The notes under the pieces are model-generated. The model had not been told where the DNA came from. It saw only the letters and a list, made by a program, of their open reading frames with translations, and searched no databases. Shown piece by piece: positions 29,188 through 39,621 of a stretch of DNA of 64,000 bases (its first letter is position 1; every line of letters begins with the position of its first letter). The position numbers were made by a program, and so were the translations under genes. This DNA is from an uncultured Alphaproteobacteria bacterium (GTDB lineage: Bacteria; Pseudomonadota; Alphaproteobacteria; HIMB59): positions 29,799 through 93,798 of the forward strand of contig CACMWX010000001.1 in assembly GCA_902617515.1 (NCBI GenBank), given 5' to 3'.

Positions 29188-31674
29188 ATGTTCGAAAAGA
29201 TTAATAATTTTTTTTCTTCAAAAAAAAATTCAAATTTAATTAATGAAATTTCAAATAAATACTTAAATCAGGTAAATCAATTAGAGGAGGAAATTTCAAA
29301 TTTATCAAAAGAGGAAATGATTTCTAAAATTGAAACTTTAAAACAATATTATATTTCTAATAACATAAATGAGTTAACTAAAGAGGATATAAGTTTTGTT
29401 AGCGCTATATCAAGAGAAGTCTCAAAAAGAACTATTAAACTAAGACATTATGACTCTCAAATCATTGGTGGAATTGCTCTTTATCACGGATTTGTTGCTG
29501 AAATGAAAACAGGTGAAGGAAAAACACTCGCTGCAACTATTCCAATCATATTAAATTATGTTTTAGATAAAAAAGTTCATTTAATTACTGTTAATGATTA
29601 TTTAGCTAAAAGAGACTCTATCTGGATGGGGCCAATTTTTGAATTCTTAAATATCAGTTGCGCCTACATACAAAACACTCAAACTATTGAGGAAAAAGTT
29701 AAAAATTATAAGTCTCATGTTGTTTATGGAAATAATAATGAATTTTGCTTCGATTATCTAAGAGATAACCTAAGAGGAATAAATCAACCAAAAATGCAAA
29801 ATGCATATCATATTGCTTTAATTGATGAAGCTGACTCTGTGCTAATAGATGAGTCAAGGTCGCCATTAGGTATTTCAGGACCTGTGAAAACTCCTATTCA
29901 ACTTTTTAAATTATGCTATGAAATCACTCAAGACCTCATAAAAAGTGATGTTGAAATAAATGAAGAAAGAAAGAATGTTTTACTTATTGATAGTGGGATC
30001 AAAAAAATAGAATTTAACTTAAAAAAAATAAATTATTTAAAAGGAGATAGTTTATTTGATAATGAAAATTTAGAGATTTATCAAATTATAAATCAATCAC
30101 TCAAAGCACATTTTTTGTATGAAAGAGACAAAGATTATGTTGTAAAAGATGGGCAAATTATTGTTATAGATGAGTTTTCAGGTAGATTAGCTGAAGGAAG
30201 AAGATTTGGTGAAGGTCTTCATCAATCTTTGGAAGCCAAAGAGAATCTTAAAATACAAGAAGAGAGTATTACTTTAGCCAGTATAACCTTTCAAAATTAT
30301 TTTAAAAAATACCAAAAATTATCTGGAATGACTGGAACTGCTCTGACTGAGTCAGAAGAGTTTTTAGAAATATATGGCTTAAGTGTAATAGAAATACCTA
30401 CGCATAAACCTATGATTAGAATTGATCAAAATGATCAAATCTATAAAACCCCAGAAGAGAAATACAAAGCTGTTTTAGATGTAGTTAAAGAAAAATATGA
30501 AAAAGGCCAACCTATCTTAGTAGGTACAACTTCTATTGATAAATCTAATTCCATCTCAGATTTACTAAAAACTAATAATATTCCTCACAATGTTTTAAAT
30601 GCAAAAAATCATGAGAATGAGGCTGAAATTATTGCTTTGGCAGGTAAACCATTTCAAGTAACAGTCGCTACAAATATGGCAGGTCGGGGTACAGATATAA
30701 GATTGGGTGGAAATCCAGAAATTGATAAAAATTTTAATGAGAATGATTATCAAAAGGTTATTGATCTGGGTGGGTTGTGTATTTTAGGCACTGAAAGACA
30801 TGAAAGTAGAAGAATTGATAACCAATTAAGAGGAAGATCAGGAAGACAAGGAGATCCTGGTCAAAGTATATTTTTTGTATCTCTAGAAGACGACCTGATG
30901 AGAATTTTTGGATCAGAAAAGCTTCAATCAATGCTTTCAACATTAGGCCTTAAAGAAGGAGAAGTTATTGAGCATAAATGGTTAACTTCATCAATTGAGC
31001 GAGCTCAAAAAAGAGTTGAGGGTCATAATTTTGATATTAGAAAGCAGTTATTAGAGTTTGATAATATTATTGATAAACAAAGAAATATAATTTACTCCAA
31101 AAGGGAAACTATCATTAATGAAGATATAATTAATTTTGTTCAAGAGACCGAGGATGAATTTATATCTAATTTATTAGAAAGTGAAAAAGATGAAATTAAA
31201 AATTTCTCAGATTTATTATCTTTTATTAATGAGGAGGAAAATAATAATAAAGATCACTATCTATCTTCTTTTAAAAAAATAAAAGATGAAAATTATGCAA
31301 AACATACAAATGCTTATATTTATATACTAAGACAAGTGAGCCTTTCTATTTTAGATAAAAATTGGCATAACCATATCCAAGAGCTTACAAATATTCGCAT
31401 GTCTGTTAGCCTAAGTGGATACGGTGGAAAAGACCCAGTAAATGAATTTCGTAAGGCCTCTTTGAGTGCCTTTAATCAGCTAATATATGAAATACAAAAA
31501 CAAATGGTATTAGTGTTAAATAATATCAGAGTTGAAAAAAAGAGTGATGACGGAAAAGTTGGATTAGAAGAGCCTATAACTAAAAAGATTGGTAGAAACG
31601 ATCCTTGTCCTTGTGGATCAGGAAAAAAATTCAAACAATGTCACGGAAATAGTAGTTTAAACAATATAGTTTAA
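29188..31674 (+). CDS. secA: Preprotein translocase ATPase SecA
   Basis: ATPase motor driving protein export through SecYEG. At 828 aa it is near full length: Walker [11 protein letters not shown] (107-116), DEAD-type [26 protein letters not shown] in the second nucleotide-binding domain, and [17 protein letters not shown] [14 protein letters not shown]. It ends with the intact zinc-binding [21 protein letters not shown] element lies 9 nt before the ATG, in an arrangement like that at lysC. Its 3' end overlaps accA by 18 bp. Confidence 0.98.
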   Translation: MFEKINNFFSSKKNSNLINEISNKYLNQVNQLEEEISNLSKEEMISKIETLKQYYISNNINELTKEDISFVSAISREVSKRTIKLRHYDSQIIGGIALYHGFVAEMKTGEGKTLAATIPIILNYVLDKKVHLITVNDYLAKRDSIWMGPIFEFLNISCAYIQNTQTIEEKVKNYKSHVVYGNNNEFCFDYLRDNLRGINQPKMQNAYHIALIDEADSVLIDESRSPLGISGPVKTPIQLFKLCYEITQDLIKSDVEINEERKNVLLIDSGIKKIEFNLKKINYLKGDSLFDNENLEIYQIINQSLKAHFLYERDKDYVVKDGQIIVIDEFSGRLAEGRRFGEGLHQSLEAKENLKIQEESITLASITFQNYFKKYQKLSGMTGTALTESEEFLEIYGLSVIEIPTHKPMIRIDQNDQIYKTPEEKYKAVLDVVKEKYEKGQPILVGTTSIDKSNSISDLLKTNNIPHNVLNAKNHENEAEIIALAGKPFQVTVATNMAGRGTDIRLGGNPEIDKNFNENDYQKVIDLGGLCILGTERHESRRIDNQLRGRSGRQGDPGQSIFFVSLEDDLMRIFGSEKLQSMLSTLGLKEGEVIEHKWLTSSIERAQKRVEGHNFDIRKQLLEFDNIIDKQRNIIYSKRETIINEDIINFVQETEDEFISNLLESEKDEIKNFSDLLSFINEEENNNKDHYLSSFKKIKDENYAKHTNAYIYILRQVSLSILDKNWHNHIQELTNIRMSVSLSGYGGKDPVNEFRKASLSAFNQLIYEIQKQMVLVLNNIRVEKKSDDGKVGLEEPITKKIGRNDPCPCGSGKKFKQCHGNSSLNNIV

Positions 31675-32598
31675 ATATCTGTTATTTCTTTTTTTTAATA
31701 AATCATCTTTTGAAAGTAAATTAAGATCCTTAATGCTTTTTAAAAGTGCTTCCTTTAAATCAGAAGATACCTGTTCGAAATGCCTATGAGCACCTCCAAC
31801 TGGCTCATCAACGATTTGATCAATGATTTTTAATTCAAAACAATCTTTGGCTGTTATTTTTAAAGAGTTTGATGCTGTTTCGGCATATTCAGAGGATTTC
31901 CAAAGTATTGAAGAGCAACCCTCAGGAGAAATAACTGAATATATTGAGTTACTTAACATTATGACAATATCACTTGTAGCTAGAGCAATTGCACCTCCAG
32001 ATCCACCCTCTCCTATAACTATTGAAATGCATGGAGTATCACAATTTAAAGCCACTTTCATTGATTGAGCTATAGCCTCAGCTTGACCTCTTTCCTCTGC
32101 GTCCTTACCTGGGTAAGCTCCTGATGTGTCAACAAAAGAGATTAAAGGTAAATTTAATTTTGAAGCCAGTCTCATAATTCTTTGAGATTTTCTATATCCC
32201 TCGGGTTTGGCCATACCAAAATTGTGCTTTAATCTTGTATTCATATCATTGCCCTTTTCAGTACCTAGAACAATCACTGGCAAGTTATCTAAAAATGCAA
32301 AGCCGGAAATGATGGCATTATCTTCAGAATATAGTCTATCGCCATATAAAGGAGTAAATTTTGTGAAAATGCTATTAATAAAATTTTTTGTCTTCGGCCT
32401 ATTGGGATGTCTTGCAAGTTTGACAATTTGCCAAGGAGATAAATTAGAATAAATTCTTTTTAACTCTAATTGTTTTTTTTTCTCAATATCTTTAATTTTT
32501 CCATCAACATCTATGTCACTTTCTTTTGAAAGCTTAATTAAAGATTGTATTTCAATATCAAATTTTTCTAATTTTTCTTCAAAATCTAAGTAAAACAT
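31657..32598 (-). CDS. accA: Acetyl-CoA carboxylase carboxyltransferase subunit alpha
   Basis: Part of the enzyme that makes malonyl-CoA for fatty acids. The 313-aa protein has the N-terminal helical region and the crotonase-like core: [38 protein letters not shown] and [14 protein letters not shown]. The zinc-ribbon partner accD is not in the window. The gene is downstream of xerD on the same strand, an order seen in other alphaproteobacteria, with an 18-bp antisense overlap with secA. Confidence 0.96.
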   Translation of the reverse strand: MFYLDFEEKLEKFDIEIQSLIKLSKESDIDVDGKIKDIEKKKQLELKRIYSNLSPWQIVKLARHPNRPKTKNFINSIFTKFTPLYGDRLYSEDNAIISGFAFLDNLPVIVLGTEKGNDMNTRLKHNFGMAKPEGYRKSQRIMRLASKLNLPLISFVDTSGAYPGKDAEERGQAEAIAQSMKVALNCDTPCISIVIGEGGSGGAIALATSDIVIMLSNSIYSVISPEGCSSILWKSSEYAETASNSLKITAKDCFELKIIDQIVDEPVGGAHRHFEQVSSDLKEALLKSIKDLNLLSKDDLLKKRNNRYLNYIV

Positions 32599-32605
32599 TT
32601 TAGGA

Positions 32606-33463
32606 CTATAATTTATTTTTTAGTGGATGATAAGAGTCTAAAACTCTCTTTTTTATAGACTTTGCTACTTTAGTATAAATTTCAGTAGTAGAAATACTTG
32701 AGTGGCCTAATAATTTTTGTATGTGCCTAATATCAGCATTATTTTCTAACATAGTGGTAGCAAATGAGTGTCTAAAAACATGAGAAGACAATTTATCTTT
32801 AATTATTGAGTCGTTATAGCAATTTTCAAGAAATTTATTTACTGATCTAACAGAAATCTTTTTGTTTTTTAAAGTAAAAACAAATTGATTTTTTTTATTT
32901 AAATTTTTCAAATGTTCCAAAAAATCATTAATTATGAATACTTTTCTCTCTTTAGAGCCTTTTCCATATACGTATATAGAATTATCATGATGGTTAATGT
33001 CAGACCACTTTAAGTTTAACGCCTCCGATATTCTTAAACCAGATAAATAAATTAATTTTAGCACTAATATGTAAAGTTCTTTGTTAGTCTGTTTAGAATT
33101 ATACAAATTCTCAAATATTTGTTCTATTTGAAACTTTGATATAGCCTTTGGAATTTTTTTTAAATTTGATATGCTTTCAAATTCTTGAAAATTGATTTGT
33201 TTAATTATTTTTTCAGATTGAAGAAACTTCAAAAAATTTTTTAAGGTTGAAATTTTCCTATTTATGCTAGATGTTTTCAAATTTTTTTTTCTTAAGTCAG
33301 TAATATATAATTTAATCTTAAGATTAAGATTACTAACTCGTATGTCCTCATAAAAAAAAAATTGATCTAAATCAACTAGATAATTATTTATAGTGTTCCT
33401 TGAAAGATTTTTTTCAGAAATTAAATATTGTGTGTATAAATCTTTATATTTTTCATATTTCAT
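32606..33463 (-). CDS. xerD: Tyrosine recombinase XerC/XerD family
   Basis: Site-specific recombinase for resolving chromosome dimers at dif. The 285-aa protein has an N-terminal SAM-like DNA-binding domain (about 3-90) and a catalytic domain with Arg144 (SGLRISEAL), Lys in the GKGSKER turn, His228-x2-Arg231 (HVFRHSFA), His254 and the nucleophile Tyr263 (EIYTKV). The complete set supports activity. I prefer XerD over XerC on its adjacency to accA; sequence alone does not decide. It overlaps the 485-aa secreted protein gene by 4 bp. Confidence 0.9.
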   Translation of the reverse strand: MKYEKYKDLYTQYLISEKNLSRNTINNYLVDLDQFFFYEDIRVSNLNLKIKLYITDLRKKNLKTSSINRKISTLKNFLKFLQSEKIIKQINFQEFESISNLKKIPKAISKFQIEQIFENLYNSKQTNKELYILVLKLIYLSGLRISEALNLKWSDINHHDNSIYVYGKGSKERKVFIINDFLEHLKNLNKKNQFVFTLKNKKISVRSVNKFLENCYNDSIIKDKLSSHVFRHSFATTMLENNADIRHIQKLLGHSSISTTEIYTKVAKSIKKRVLDSYHPLKNKL

Positions 33464-34917
33464 AAATTAATTAAATGTACTCTAAAGGCTAATTTTATTA
33501 ATTCTTTTTTAAGATATTCATTATCTATAATGTAATTATTTAAAAAGTATAAATCGAATTCATTTATAGAATAAAATTTTTCACTCAAATTGACATAATA
33601 TATGTATGAGTCGATTAAATTTAAATTTTCTGCAAGACTTGCTAAATACACAGGATTAACAGAAATTGTATCTGTTTCTGTTACTTTAAGATTATCACTT
33701 TCTATAAAATTAATATTTCTATTTAAAAATAAAAATTTCATTAATGGACTACTCATATACTCATCATTATCTGCATAATATTTGTTATCATAATTTTTAG
33801 TTAAATAGTTTTTCATAGCTGTGGCTATATCGTTATTTTCAATTATACCGCTAGGTACATCCTTTAATAATATTAATAAATTTTCTAAAAAACTTGAATT
33901 TTCGTAAAGTGATAAAAGCATTAATCCATTGATATAATTTAAGTTTCTAGATGTGATTCTCATTTCACTAAATTGATCATTAACTAATCTAGAAACATCA
34001 TATAAATCTAATTGTAGTTGAGGAATGTAGATCTCTAAAATTTCAAGTTTTTTATTATAATTAATATTTTTTTGCATTTCTTGATACATAACTAATTCTT
34101 TAGGTTTAACTTTTGACATTTCAAGCATTGCTAAATATTGCGATTTATTAATAACTCGATTTTTAAAAAGGTAATTCATTTGATATAGATCAATTTTATT
34201 TGTTTTGAGATATATCTCTAGTTCAAGAGTGTTATTAATTTCATCTATATTAACTTTTATAGTATCAGAAATAAGTGCAATATATTTATCAATTAAACCT
34301 AACTCACTTAAATTGTAATTGGTTTCAATTGTATTGTTTTTAAGGAAGTCCAATAAAAATTTTGTATTTAGTTTATCAAAATCTTTTTGATCATAAATTT
34401 CAATTATAAAATTAATTTGTTCATATTGATTATCTTTTAATAAGCATAAAATATTATAAACTAAAATATTATCAAATTTTTTTTGATCATTATCCAACGT
34501 AGATATATAACTACATAATTCATCAAATTGATTTGAGTCATATAAATAAGCTAAATATGATTTATTATAATTTGAGTTTTGAAATTCTTCAAAAATAACT
34601 TTTTCAAATAAATTGGAATTGATTTGGTATCTATAGTCTTTTTGATTGAACAAAATAATTTTTTCGAAAAAAAAATCATTTTCATTAGAATATTCAGGAT
34701 AGATAGTGCTATTCGTTAAAGGATCAAATAAAGAATAAAAAAAATTGTTATTGTTTTCTGTAGCGTTTATCAGTTTTAGAAGAGTTTCTTCTGTTTGAAT
34801 TGACGAAATTATATTGTTTTGTGAGACAGATTTTTCTTGAAATATAATTTCCTCATTAAACTCATTAGCATTTAAATGTAGACCTATTATTAACAAAAAA
34901 AAAATTAAATATTTCAT
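33460..34917 (-). CDS. Secreted 485-aa hypothetical protein, alpha-solenoid-like
   Basis: I do not recognise a named family. The protein has a signal peptide (about 1-18, ending LHLNA) and then a long helical region poor in cysteine, with repeated motifs of roughly TPR/solenoid character (for example YLAYLYDSNQFDELCSYIST, VYNILCLLKDNQYEQINFII). It is probably periplasmic. Alphaproteobacterial genomes often have an uncharacterised long secreted protein between xerD and the aroK promoter. It overlaps xerD by 4 bp downstream and a 43-aa peptide gene by an ATGA upstream. Confidence 0.75.
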   Translation of the reverse strand: MKYLIFFLLIIGLHLNANEFNEEIIFQEKSVSQNNIISSIQTEETLLKLINATENNNNFFYSLFDPLTNSTIYPEYSNENDFFFEKIILFNQKDYRYQINSNLFEKVIFEEFQNSNYNKSYLAYLYDSNQFDELCSYISTLDNDQKKFDNILVYNILCLLKDNQYEQINFIIEIYDQKDFDKLNTKFLLDFLKNNTIETNYNLSELGLIDKYIALISDTIKVNIDEINNTLELEIYLKTNKIDLYQMNYLFKNRVINKSQYLAMLEMSKVKPKELVMYQEMQKNINYNKKLEILEIYIPQLQLDLYDVSRLVNDQFSEMRITSRNLNYINGLMLLSLYENSSFLENLLILLKDVPSGIIENNDIATAMKNYLTKNYDNKYYADNDEYMSSPLMKFLFLNRNINFIESDNLKVTETDTISVNPVYLASLAENLNLIDSYIYYVNLSEKFYSINEFDLYFLNNYIIDNEYLKKELIKLAFRVHLINL

Positions 34918-35045
34918 GTGAACTGGTCTATCGGTATGTAATATAACTTTTCTTTTGCCGGTGCTGGTATTTTGATAGAATTTATTAGAACAAAACTGAC
35001 CAAAATTATTACAATAATCGTTGATATTAATGCTATTTTTCTCAT
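34914..35045 (-). CDS. 43-aa membrane peptide, coupled to the secreted protein
   Basis: A short ORF from ATG at 35045 to TGA at 34914-34916. The peptide begins MRKIALISTIIVIILVSFVL, a single membrane segment (about 4-22) after two basic residues, then a proline/lysine-rich tail (KIPAPAKEKLYY). Its stop overlaps the start of the 485-aa gene as ATGA, the hallmark of translational coupling, and it fills most of the otherwise empty 182-bp gap between that gene and aroK. Function unknown; it could assemble with the downstream product. Confidence 0.55.
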   Translation of the reverse strand: MRKIALISTIIVIILVSFVLINSIKIPAPAKEKLYYIPIDQFT

Positions 35046-35099
35046 AATAATAAATTTATTGGCTTTCCTTATTATATATTTAAAACATATCAAATAACA

Positions 35100-35603
35100 A
35101 TGGTGAAGAAAAATTTTGAAAAAATATGTATGATTGGTATGCCTGGATCTGGTAAATCTACGATTGGTAGGGCTTTATCTGATTACTTAAAATTTGATTT
35201 TTATGATACTGATGAACAAATTGAGATAGAGAGTCAATCTAAAATAAAGGACATATTTAAAAAAGAGGGTGAGGATCGTTTTAGAAAATTAGAGAGATCA
35301 ATATTCAAAAAATTGATTTTGAAGAAAAAGATTGTTGTTTCTACTGGTGGAGGAATAATCTTAAAAAATAAAGATCTTTTAAAGGAAACATTTAATATAT
35401 ATTTAAAATGTGACTTAGAAACTTTAATTAAAAGAACTTCGCGAAATAAAAATAGGCCTTTATTAAAAAATAATGTTGAGAAAAATATAAAAATACTTTT
35501 CAATAATAGAAAAGAAATTTACAGTGCAACGTCTGATTTTACAATTAATGCAACTAGTAATACTCAAAAAACTATAAAAACTATAATAGAATTTTTAAAC
35601 TAA
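35100..35603 (+). CDS. aroK: Shikimate kinase
   Basis: Phosphorylates shikimate in aromatic amino acid synthesis. The 167-aa protein has the P-loop GMPGSGKST (13-21), the shikimate-binding DTDEQIE and GEDRFRKLE, the substrate-site VSTGGGII, and the lid RNKNRPLL. It overlaps aroB by one base (TAATG). A short divergent region (35046-35099) presumably holds its promoter. Confidence 0.96.
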   Translation: MVKKNFEKICMIGMPGSGKSTIGRALSDYLKFDFYDTDEQIEIESQSKIKDIFKKEGEDRFRKLERSIFKKLILKKKIVVSTGGGIILKNKDLLKETFNIYLKCDLETLIKRTSRNKNRPLLKNNVEKNIKILFNNRKEIYSATSDFTINATSNTQKTIKTIIEFLN

Positions 35604-36655
35604 TGAAGATAAGAAAGATAATTGATAAACACATACACGAAATTGAATTTTTAAAAATAGCTCAATTACAAAAAAAATTAATTAATAATATTTCAAATCA
35701 CGATATTTTAATTTTTGATAGGAATATTGTAGAAATTAGAATAATCAAAAAGCTTTTAAAAAAATTTCCTAAACGATGTATTATTATCAAGGGCCATGAG
35801 AAAATTAAAAATATACAGAACTATTCGTCTTTGATTGAGAAAATAATTAAATTAGGAGTTCAACGTAAAACTGTAATTTACTCGTTTGGTGGTGGAACAC
35901 TTGGAGATCTCTCTGGCTTTTTAGCATCCACTATATTAAGAGGAGTTGAGCACGTAATGATACCTACTTCTCTTTTAGCAATGGTAGATAGCTCAATTGG
36001 TGGTAAAACAGGTATTAATAGCAAATTTGGTAAAAATTTAATTGGAACTTTTTATCTACCAAAAAAAGTTTTTATATGTTCAGATTTTCTTAAAAGTTTA
36101 CCAAAAAGGGAAATTGCATGTGGATATGCTGAGATAATAAAATATAGTCTTATTAACTCAAATCATCTTCATAAACTACTTGTTAAAAAATCCAATGGCG
36201 ACATAAATAAAATTATTAAACTATCAATATACTCGAAATTTAAGTATATCAGTGATTTTAGGGAAAAATTAAAATCTAAAAACTCTAGAGCAATTCTAAA
36301 CTTTGGACACACAATAGGTCATGCTATTGAAAATTCAAATATTTATAAAGGTAATCTAAAACATGGAGAGGCAATATCTTTAGGAATGATTTTAGAATTA
36401 AAAATTTCTAGTTTATTAAATTACTATCCTAAAGGAGTTGATAGTTTAATTAAAATTTTAAAAAAATATAATTTACCTATTAACTACAGCAAATATGTAA
36501 ATGAAAAAACTATTCCATCATTAATAAAAAAAATTACATTTGATAAAAAAGTAGTAAATGAAGATGTTAATATTGTTCTTATTGGAAAAAATGGAGGGTT
36601 TATTAAAAAGATTTCAATTAGAGATCTTAAATCTATTCTAAATCAAATAAAATAA
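35603..36655 (+). CDS. aroB: 3-dehydroquinate synthase
   Basis: Second step of the shikimate pathway. The 350-aa protein has the NAD-binding GGGTLGDLSGFLAS, the PTSLLAMVDSSIGGKTGIN segment, and zinc-ligand residues in GYAEIIKYSL, NFGHTIGHAIE and KHGEAISLGM, all intact. It is coupled to aroK upstream and to the CorC-like gene downstream by TAATG overlaps. Confidence 0.96.
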   Translation: MKIRKIIDKHIHEIEFLKIAQLQKKLINNISNHDILIFDRNIVEIRIIKKLLKKFPKRCIIIKGHEKIKNIQNYSSLIEKIIKLGVQRKTVIYSFGGGTLGDLSGFLASTILRGVEHVMIPTSLLAMVDSSIGGKTGINSKFGKNLIGTFYLPKKVFICSDFLKSLPKREIACGYAEIIKYSLINSNHLHKLLVKKSNGDINKIIKLSIYSKFKYISDFREKLKSKNSRAILNFGHTIGHAIENSNIYKGNLKHGEAISLGMILELKISSLLNYYPKGVDSLIKILKKYNLPINYSKYVNEKTIPSLIKKITFDKKVVNEDVNIVLIGKNGGFIKKISIRDLKSILNQIK

Positions 36656-37899
36656 TGACTTTAATTGTTATTATAAAAATTTTAGCGATAATTATCTTGC
36701 TTTTGTTATCAGCCCTTTCCTCTGGTTCGGAAACTGCTTTAACTGCAGTATCGAAACAGCGAGCTCATAGACAAAAAGATAAAGGAGCTAAAAATGCAAA
36801 TTTCATTTTAAAAATTAAAGAATTCAAAGATGAATTTATTACGGGTATCTTACTTGCCAATAACCTATTTAATATTTTAGCTACAGCTTTAATGACAGAA
36901 TTACTTGTTTCACAGTTTGGAGGTTTAGGGGTTTCTGTTGCTACAATTTTCATGACATTAATGATTGTTATATTTTCTGAAGTTACTCCTAAAATTTTTG
37001 CAATCAATAAACCGATGACTTTTGCACTAAAAGTTTCTAAGTTTTTTTACTTTTACACAAAATTAATTAAACCAATAGTAAATCTTATTAATAAAGTTTC
37101 TAACAAAATTATTAAATTAATTGGATTAAATTTAAATGCAGACCAATCAAAAATTATGGAAGAAGAGTTTGAAGGAGCTGTTCAATTGCAAAAACAATAC
37201 TCAAAAGATGGTGAATATGAAGCCGATTATATGAGTAATATTCTTGAATTAAAAAAATTAAAAGTTGATGAATTAATGACTCACAGGAATGAAATTCTAT
37301 TTATTAACCTAGATGATCCCTATAAACAAAATTTTAAAGCAATAAGTTCATCAACATTCACAAGAATACCTGTTATAAAGGGAAATTTTAATAATCTGGT
37401 AGGTCTTATAGATATCAGAGATTTTTTAAAAGACTCATCTTTAGAGCAGTCAAATGAAAGTATTGAAAGAAATACTTTTCAGCCTGTTTTTATCCCCCAA
37501 AACAAACTTGCGATGAAACAACTTATTGATTTTAAATCTTCAAGAGAACATATGGCTTTAATAGTAGATGAATATGGAGAAATACAAGGCTTAATTACTT
37601 TAGAGGATATTATTGAAGAAATAATTGGAGAAATTTTTGATGAAACTGACACTGATGAAACATATCTAGAGAAAATTGACTCAAATAATTATTTATTTAA
37701 TGGAAATGCTAGTGTAAGAGAAATTAATAGAAGTCTAGATATTAACTTACCTGATCAATTTGTAACATTATCAGGTTTAATTCATGATTTAGCAAAAGAA
37801 ATCCCCAAAGTTGGAAAAGTTTTCTTTATTGAAGATGTGAAATTGCAAATTATCTCTAGGTCAATTAACAAAATAAATAAGGTTAAGTTATCTATTTGA
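36655..37899 (+). CDS. CNNM/CorC-like transporter (DUF21, CBS and CorC_HlyC domains)
   Basis: A 414-aa membrane protein: DUF21 domain with three or four membrane segments (about 1-150, with GSETALTAVSKQRA and ILLANNLFNILATAL), a CBS pair (about 195-320, with FTRIPVIKGNF and HMALIVDEYGEIQGLITLEDI) and a C-terminal CorC_HlyC domain (about 335-412). Family members are called hemolysin C or CorC and are implicated in magnesium or cobalt efflux. The aroK-aroB-CorC-like order is typical of alphaproteobacteria. It overlaps bolA convergently by 12 bp. Confidence 0.9.
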   Translation: MTLIVIIKILAIIILLLLSALSSGSETALTAVSKQRAHRQKDKGAKNANFILKIKEFKDEFITGILLANNLFNILATALMTELLVSQFGGLGVSVATIFMTLMIVIFSEVTPKIFAINKPMTFALKVSKFFYFYTKLIKPIVNLINKVSNKIIKLIGLNLNADQSKIMEEEFEGAVQLQKQYSKDGEYEADYMSNILELKKLKVDELMTHRNEILFINLDDPYKQNFKAISSSTFTRIPVIKGNFNNLVGLIDIRDFLKDSSLEQSNESIERNTFQPVFIPQNKLAMKQLIDFKSSREHMALIVDEYGEIQGLITLEDIIEEIIGEIFDETDTDETYLEKIDSNNYLFNGNASVREINRSLDINLPDQFVTLSGLIHDLAKEIPKVGKVFFIEDVKLQIISRSINKINKVKLSI

Positions 37900-38145
37900 T
37901 ATTTTTATTTCTAGAGAGTGTAGGCCAGATTTAAAAACTGGTTCTAATTTTTCATGAATTGTTCTATGAATATCTATTTTCTTCAGATTATTTTTATTCA
38001 ATATTCTGAGTTCAACATGAGTTAACATGGTTGATATATTTTCTACACCAGCATGCCCCATATGTTTGTCACTATTATCAATAATTTCTAATATTTCAAA
38101 TTCATTAATATCTTGTAAAAGGATTTTAATATTATTTAAATTCAT
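37888..38145 (-). CDS. bolA: BolA-family protein
   Basis: An 85-aa BolA/IbaG-type protein. The family pattern is visible as DNSDKHMGHAGVENISTMLTHVEL (read in two parts: DNSDKHMGHAG and THVELRILN) and a C-terminal KSGLHSLEIKIS. The conserved His residues are the likely Fe-S-binding sites shared with monothiol glutaredoxins. The gene faces the DnaJ-like gene with only 13 bp between start codons, and its 3' end overlaps the CorC-like gene. Confidence 0.9.
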   Translation of the reverse strand: MNLNNIKILLQDINEFEILEIIDNSDKHMGHAGVENISTMLTHVELRILNKNNLKKIDIHRTIHEKLEPVFKSGLHSLEIKISNR

Positions 38146-38158
38146 AATTAAATATTAA

Positions 38159-38668
38159 ATGAATAAAAAAAATAAAATAGAAAATTTATGTAACCATCCA
38201 AATTGTAAAGAGGAAGGTGTTTATAAAGCACCTTTGGACTATGATAATTTAGCTAATTATCAGTGGTTTTGTATTGAACATATTAAAGAGTTTAATAAAA
38301 AGTGGAATTACCATAAGAAGATGGATGCAAATGAAATTGAAAACGATATTCGTTTTGACACCATCTGGAGAAGACCGACTAGCTCTTTTGGATCGGGGAG
38401 AAAATTTTATAATTTTACCATCAATGGTGAGGATATGGGCACATTTGATAACCCTGCTGGATTTCAGCCTCAATCAAATAAATTGTTAAAATCCCTTAGT
38501 ATTCTAAAATTAGATATAAATACAGACTTAAAATTGATAAAGAAAAGGTACAAAGAGCTAGTTAAAGAGCATCATCCAGATGTAAAGGGTAATAGTAAAA
38601 AAGTTATTGATAAATTTAGAGAAATAGTAGAAGCATATAACTACCTAATTGAAAGATACAAAAAATGA
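38159..38668 (+). CDS. DnaJ-domain protein (alphaproteobacterial J-domain type)
   Basis: A 169-aa protein with an N-terminal region of unknown function containing a possible Cys-His cluster (LCNHPNCKEEGVYKAP and WFCIEH). A C-terminal J domain (about 110-168) has the catalytic HPD in EHHPDVKGNS. It is the J-protein that lies next to bolA and before cobST in many alphaproteobacteria. Its stop overlaps the cobS ATG (ATGA), so it is co-translated with cobS. Confidence 0.92.
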   Translation: MNKKNKIENLCNHPNCKEEGVYKAPLDYDNLANYQWFCIEHIKEFNKKWNYHKKMDANEIENDIRFDTIWRRPTSSFGSGRKFYNFTINGEDMGTFDNPAGFQPQSNKLLKSLSILKLDINTDLKLIKKRYKELVKEHHPDVKGNSKKVIDKFREIVEAYNYLIERYKK

Positions 38669-39621
38669 ATAAAATTGAGGCTCTGAAAAAAAAGGATAAT
38701 TTACAAATTTCTGATGTTTCATCCAAGGAAGTTTTTGGTATTCAAACAGATATAAAAGTTCCAAAATTTAATGAAGCTAGTGAATATTGCCCTAAATTAG
38801 ATACAAACTACGTATTTGATGAGAGTACAACGATTGCTATTTTACTTGGTCTAAAATTCAATAAAAGAGTTTTCTTACAAGGTTTGCATGGAACTGGTAA
38901 GTCCTCACATATTGAACAAGTTTGTGCAAGATTAAACTGGCCGTGCATAAGAGTTAACTTAGATAGTCATGTATCGAGAATCGATCTTATTGGAAAAGAT
39001 GCAATAGTTTTAAAAGATAATAAACAAGTTACAGAATTTCAGGAAGGTATCCTTCCTTGGGCATTTCAAAATAACGTTTCGTTGGTATTTGATGAATACG
39101 ATGCAGGTCGACCAGATGTGATGTTTGTAATTCAAAGAATACTTGAAGCTGAGGGAAAGTTAACACTTCTTGACCAAAGTAAAGTTCTCTCACCTCATCC
39201 TTATTTTAGGTTGTTTGCAACAGCAAATACAGTAGGTCTTGGAGACACATCAGGAATTTATCATGGAACAAATCAGATTAATCAAGGTCAAATGGACAGA
39301 TGGAATATAGTTGCAAAATTAAACTACCTTGATGAAGATAAAGAAATAGAAATTATCTCAAAAAAAGTTTCAGCAAACAATGAAGAGAAGAAAATAATAG
39401 CTTCTATGGTTCAAATGGCAAATTTAACAAGAAAAGGTTTTGAACAAAAAGATATATCTATTGTCATGAGTCCTAGAACTGTAATTATGTGGGCAGAAAA
39501 TTATAAAATTATTAAAGATATTAAAAACTCTTTGAAGTTTACTTTTTTAAATAAATGTGATGAAAGTGAAATAGATATTTATAAAGAGTATTTTCAAAGA
39601 ACCTTTGCAATTGATATTTAA
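38665..39621 (+). CDS. cobS: Cobaltochelatase subunit CobS (AAA+ ATPase)
   Basis: AAA+ ATPase of the CobNST cobaltochelatase. The 318-aa protein has Walker A GLHGTGKS (73-80), Walker B LVFDEYDAG (about 137-145), the sensor-like FATANTVGLGD and the conserved N-terminal CobS region. The gene follows dnaJ directly and precedes cobT, the usual alphaproteobacterial order. No cobN or other B12-synthesis gene is in the window. Confidence 0.94.
   Translation: MNKIEALKKKDNLQISDVSSKEVFGIQTDIKVPKFNEASEYCPKLDTNYVFDESTTIAILLGLKFNKRVFLQGLHGTGKSSHIEQVCARLNWPCIRVNLDSHVSRIDLIGKDAIVLKDNKQVTEFQEGILPWAFQNNVSLVFDEYDAGRPDVMFVIQRILEAEGKLTLLDQSKVLSPHPYFRLFATANTVGLGDTSGIYHGTNQINQGQMDRWNIVAKLNYLDEDKEIEIISKKVSANNEEKKIIASMVQMANLTRKGFEQKDISIVMSPRTVIMWAENYKIIKDIKNSLKFTFLNKCDESEIDIYKEYFQRTFAIDI

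Noticed and set aside
32606..33463. Phage or island integrase
   Set aside because: The tyrosine recombinase is XerC/D-like in length and motifs, sits beside accA in a conserved neighbourhood, and has no attachment repeats or phage genes around it.
34918..35099. Non-coding RNA in the largest gap
   Set aside because: No stable hairpin or known RNA pattern is visible; most of the gap is filled by the small coupled ORF.
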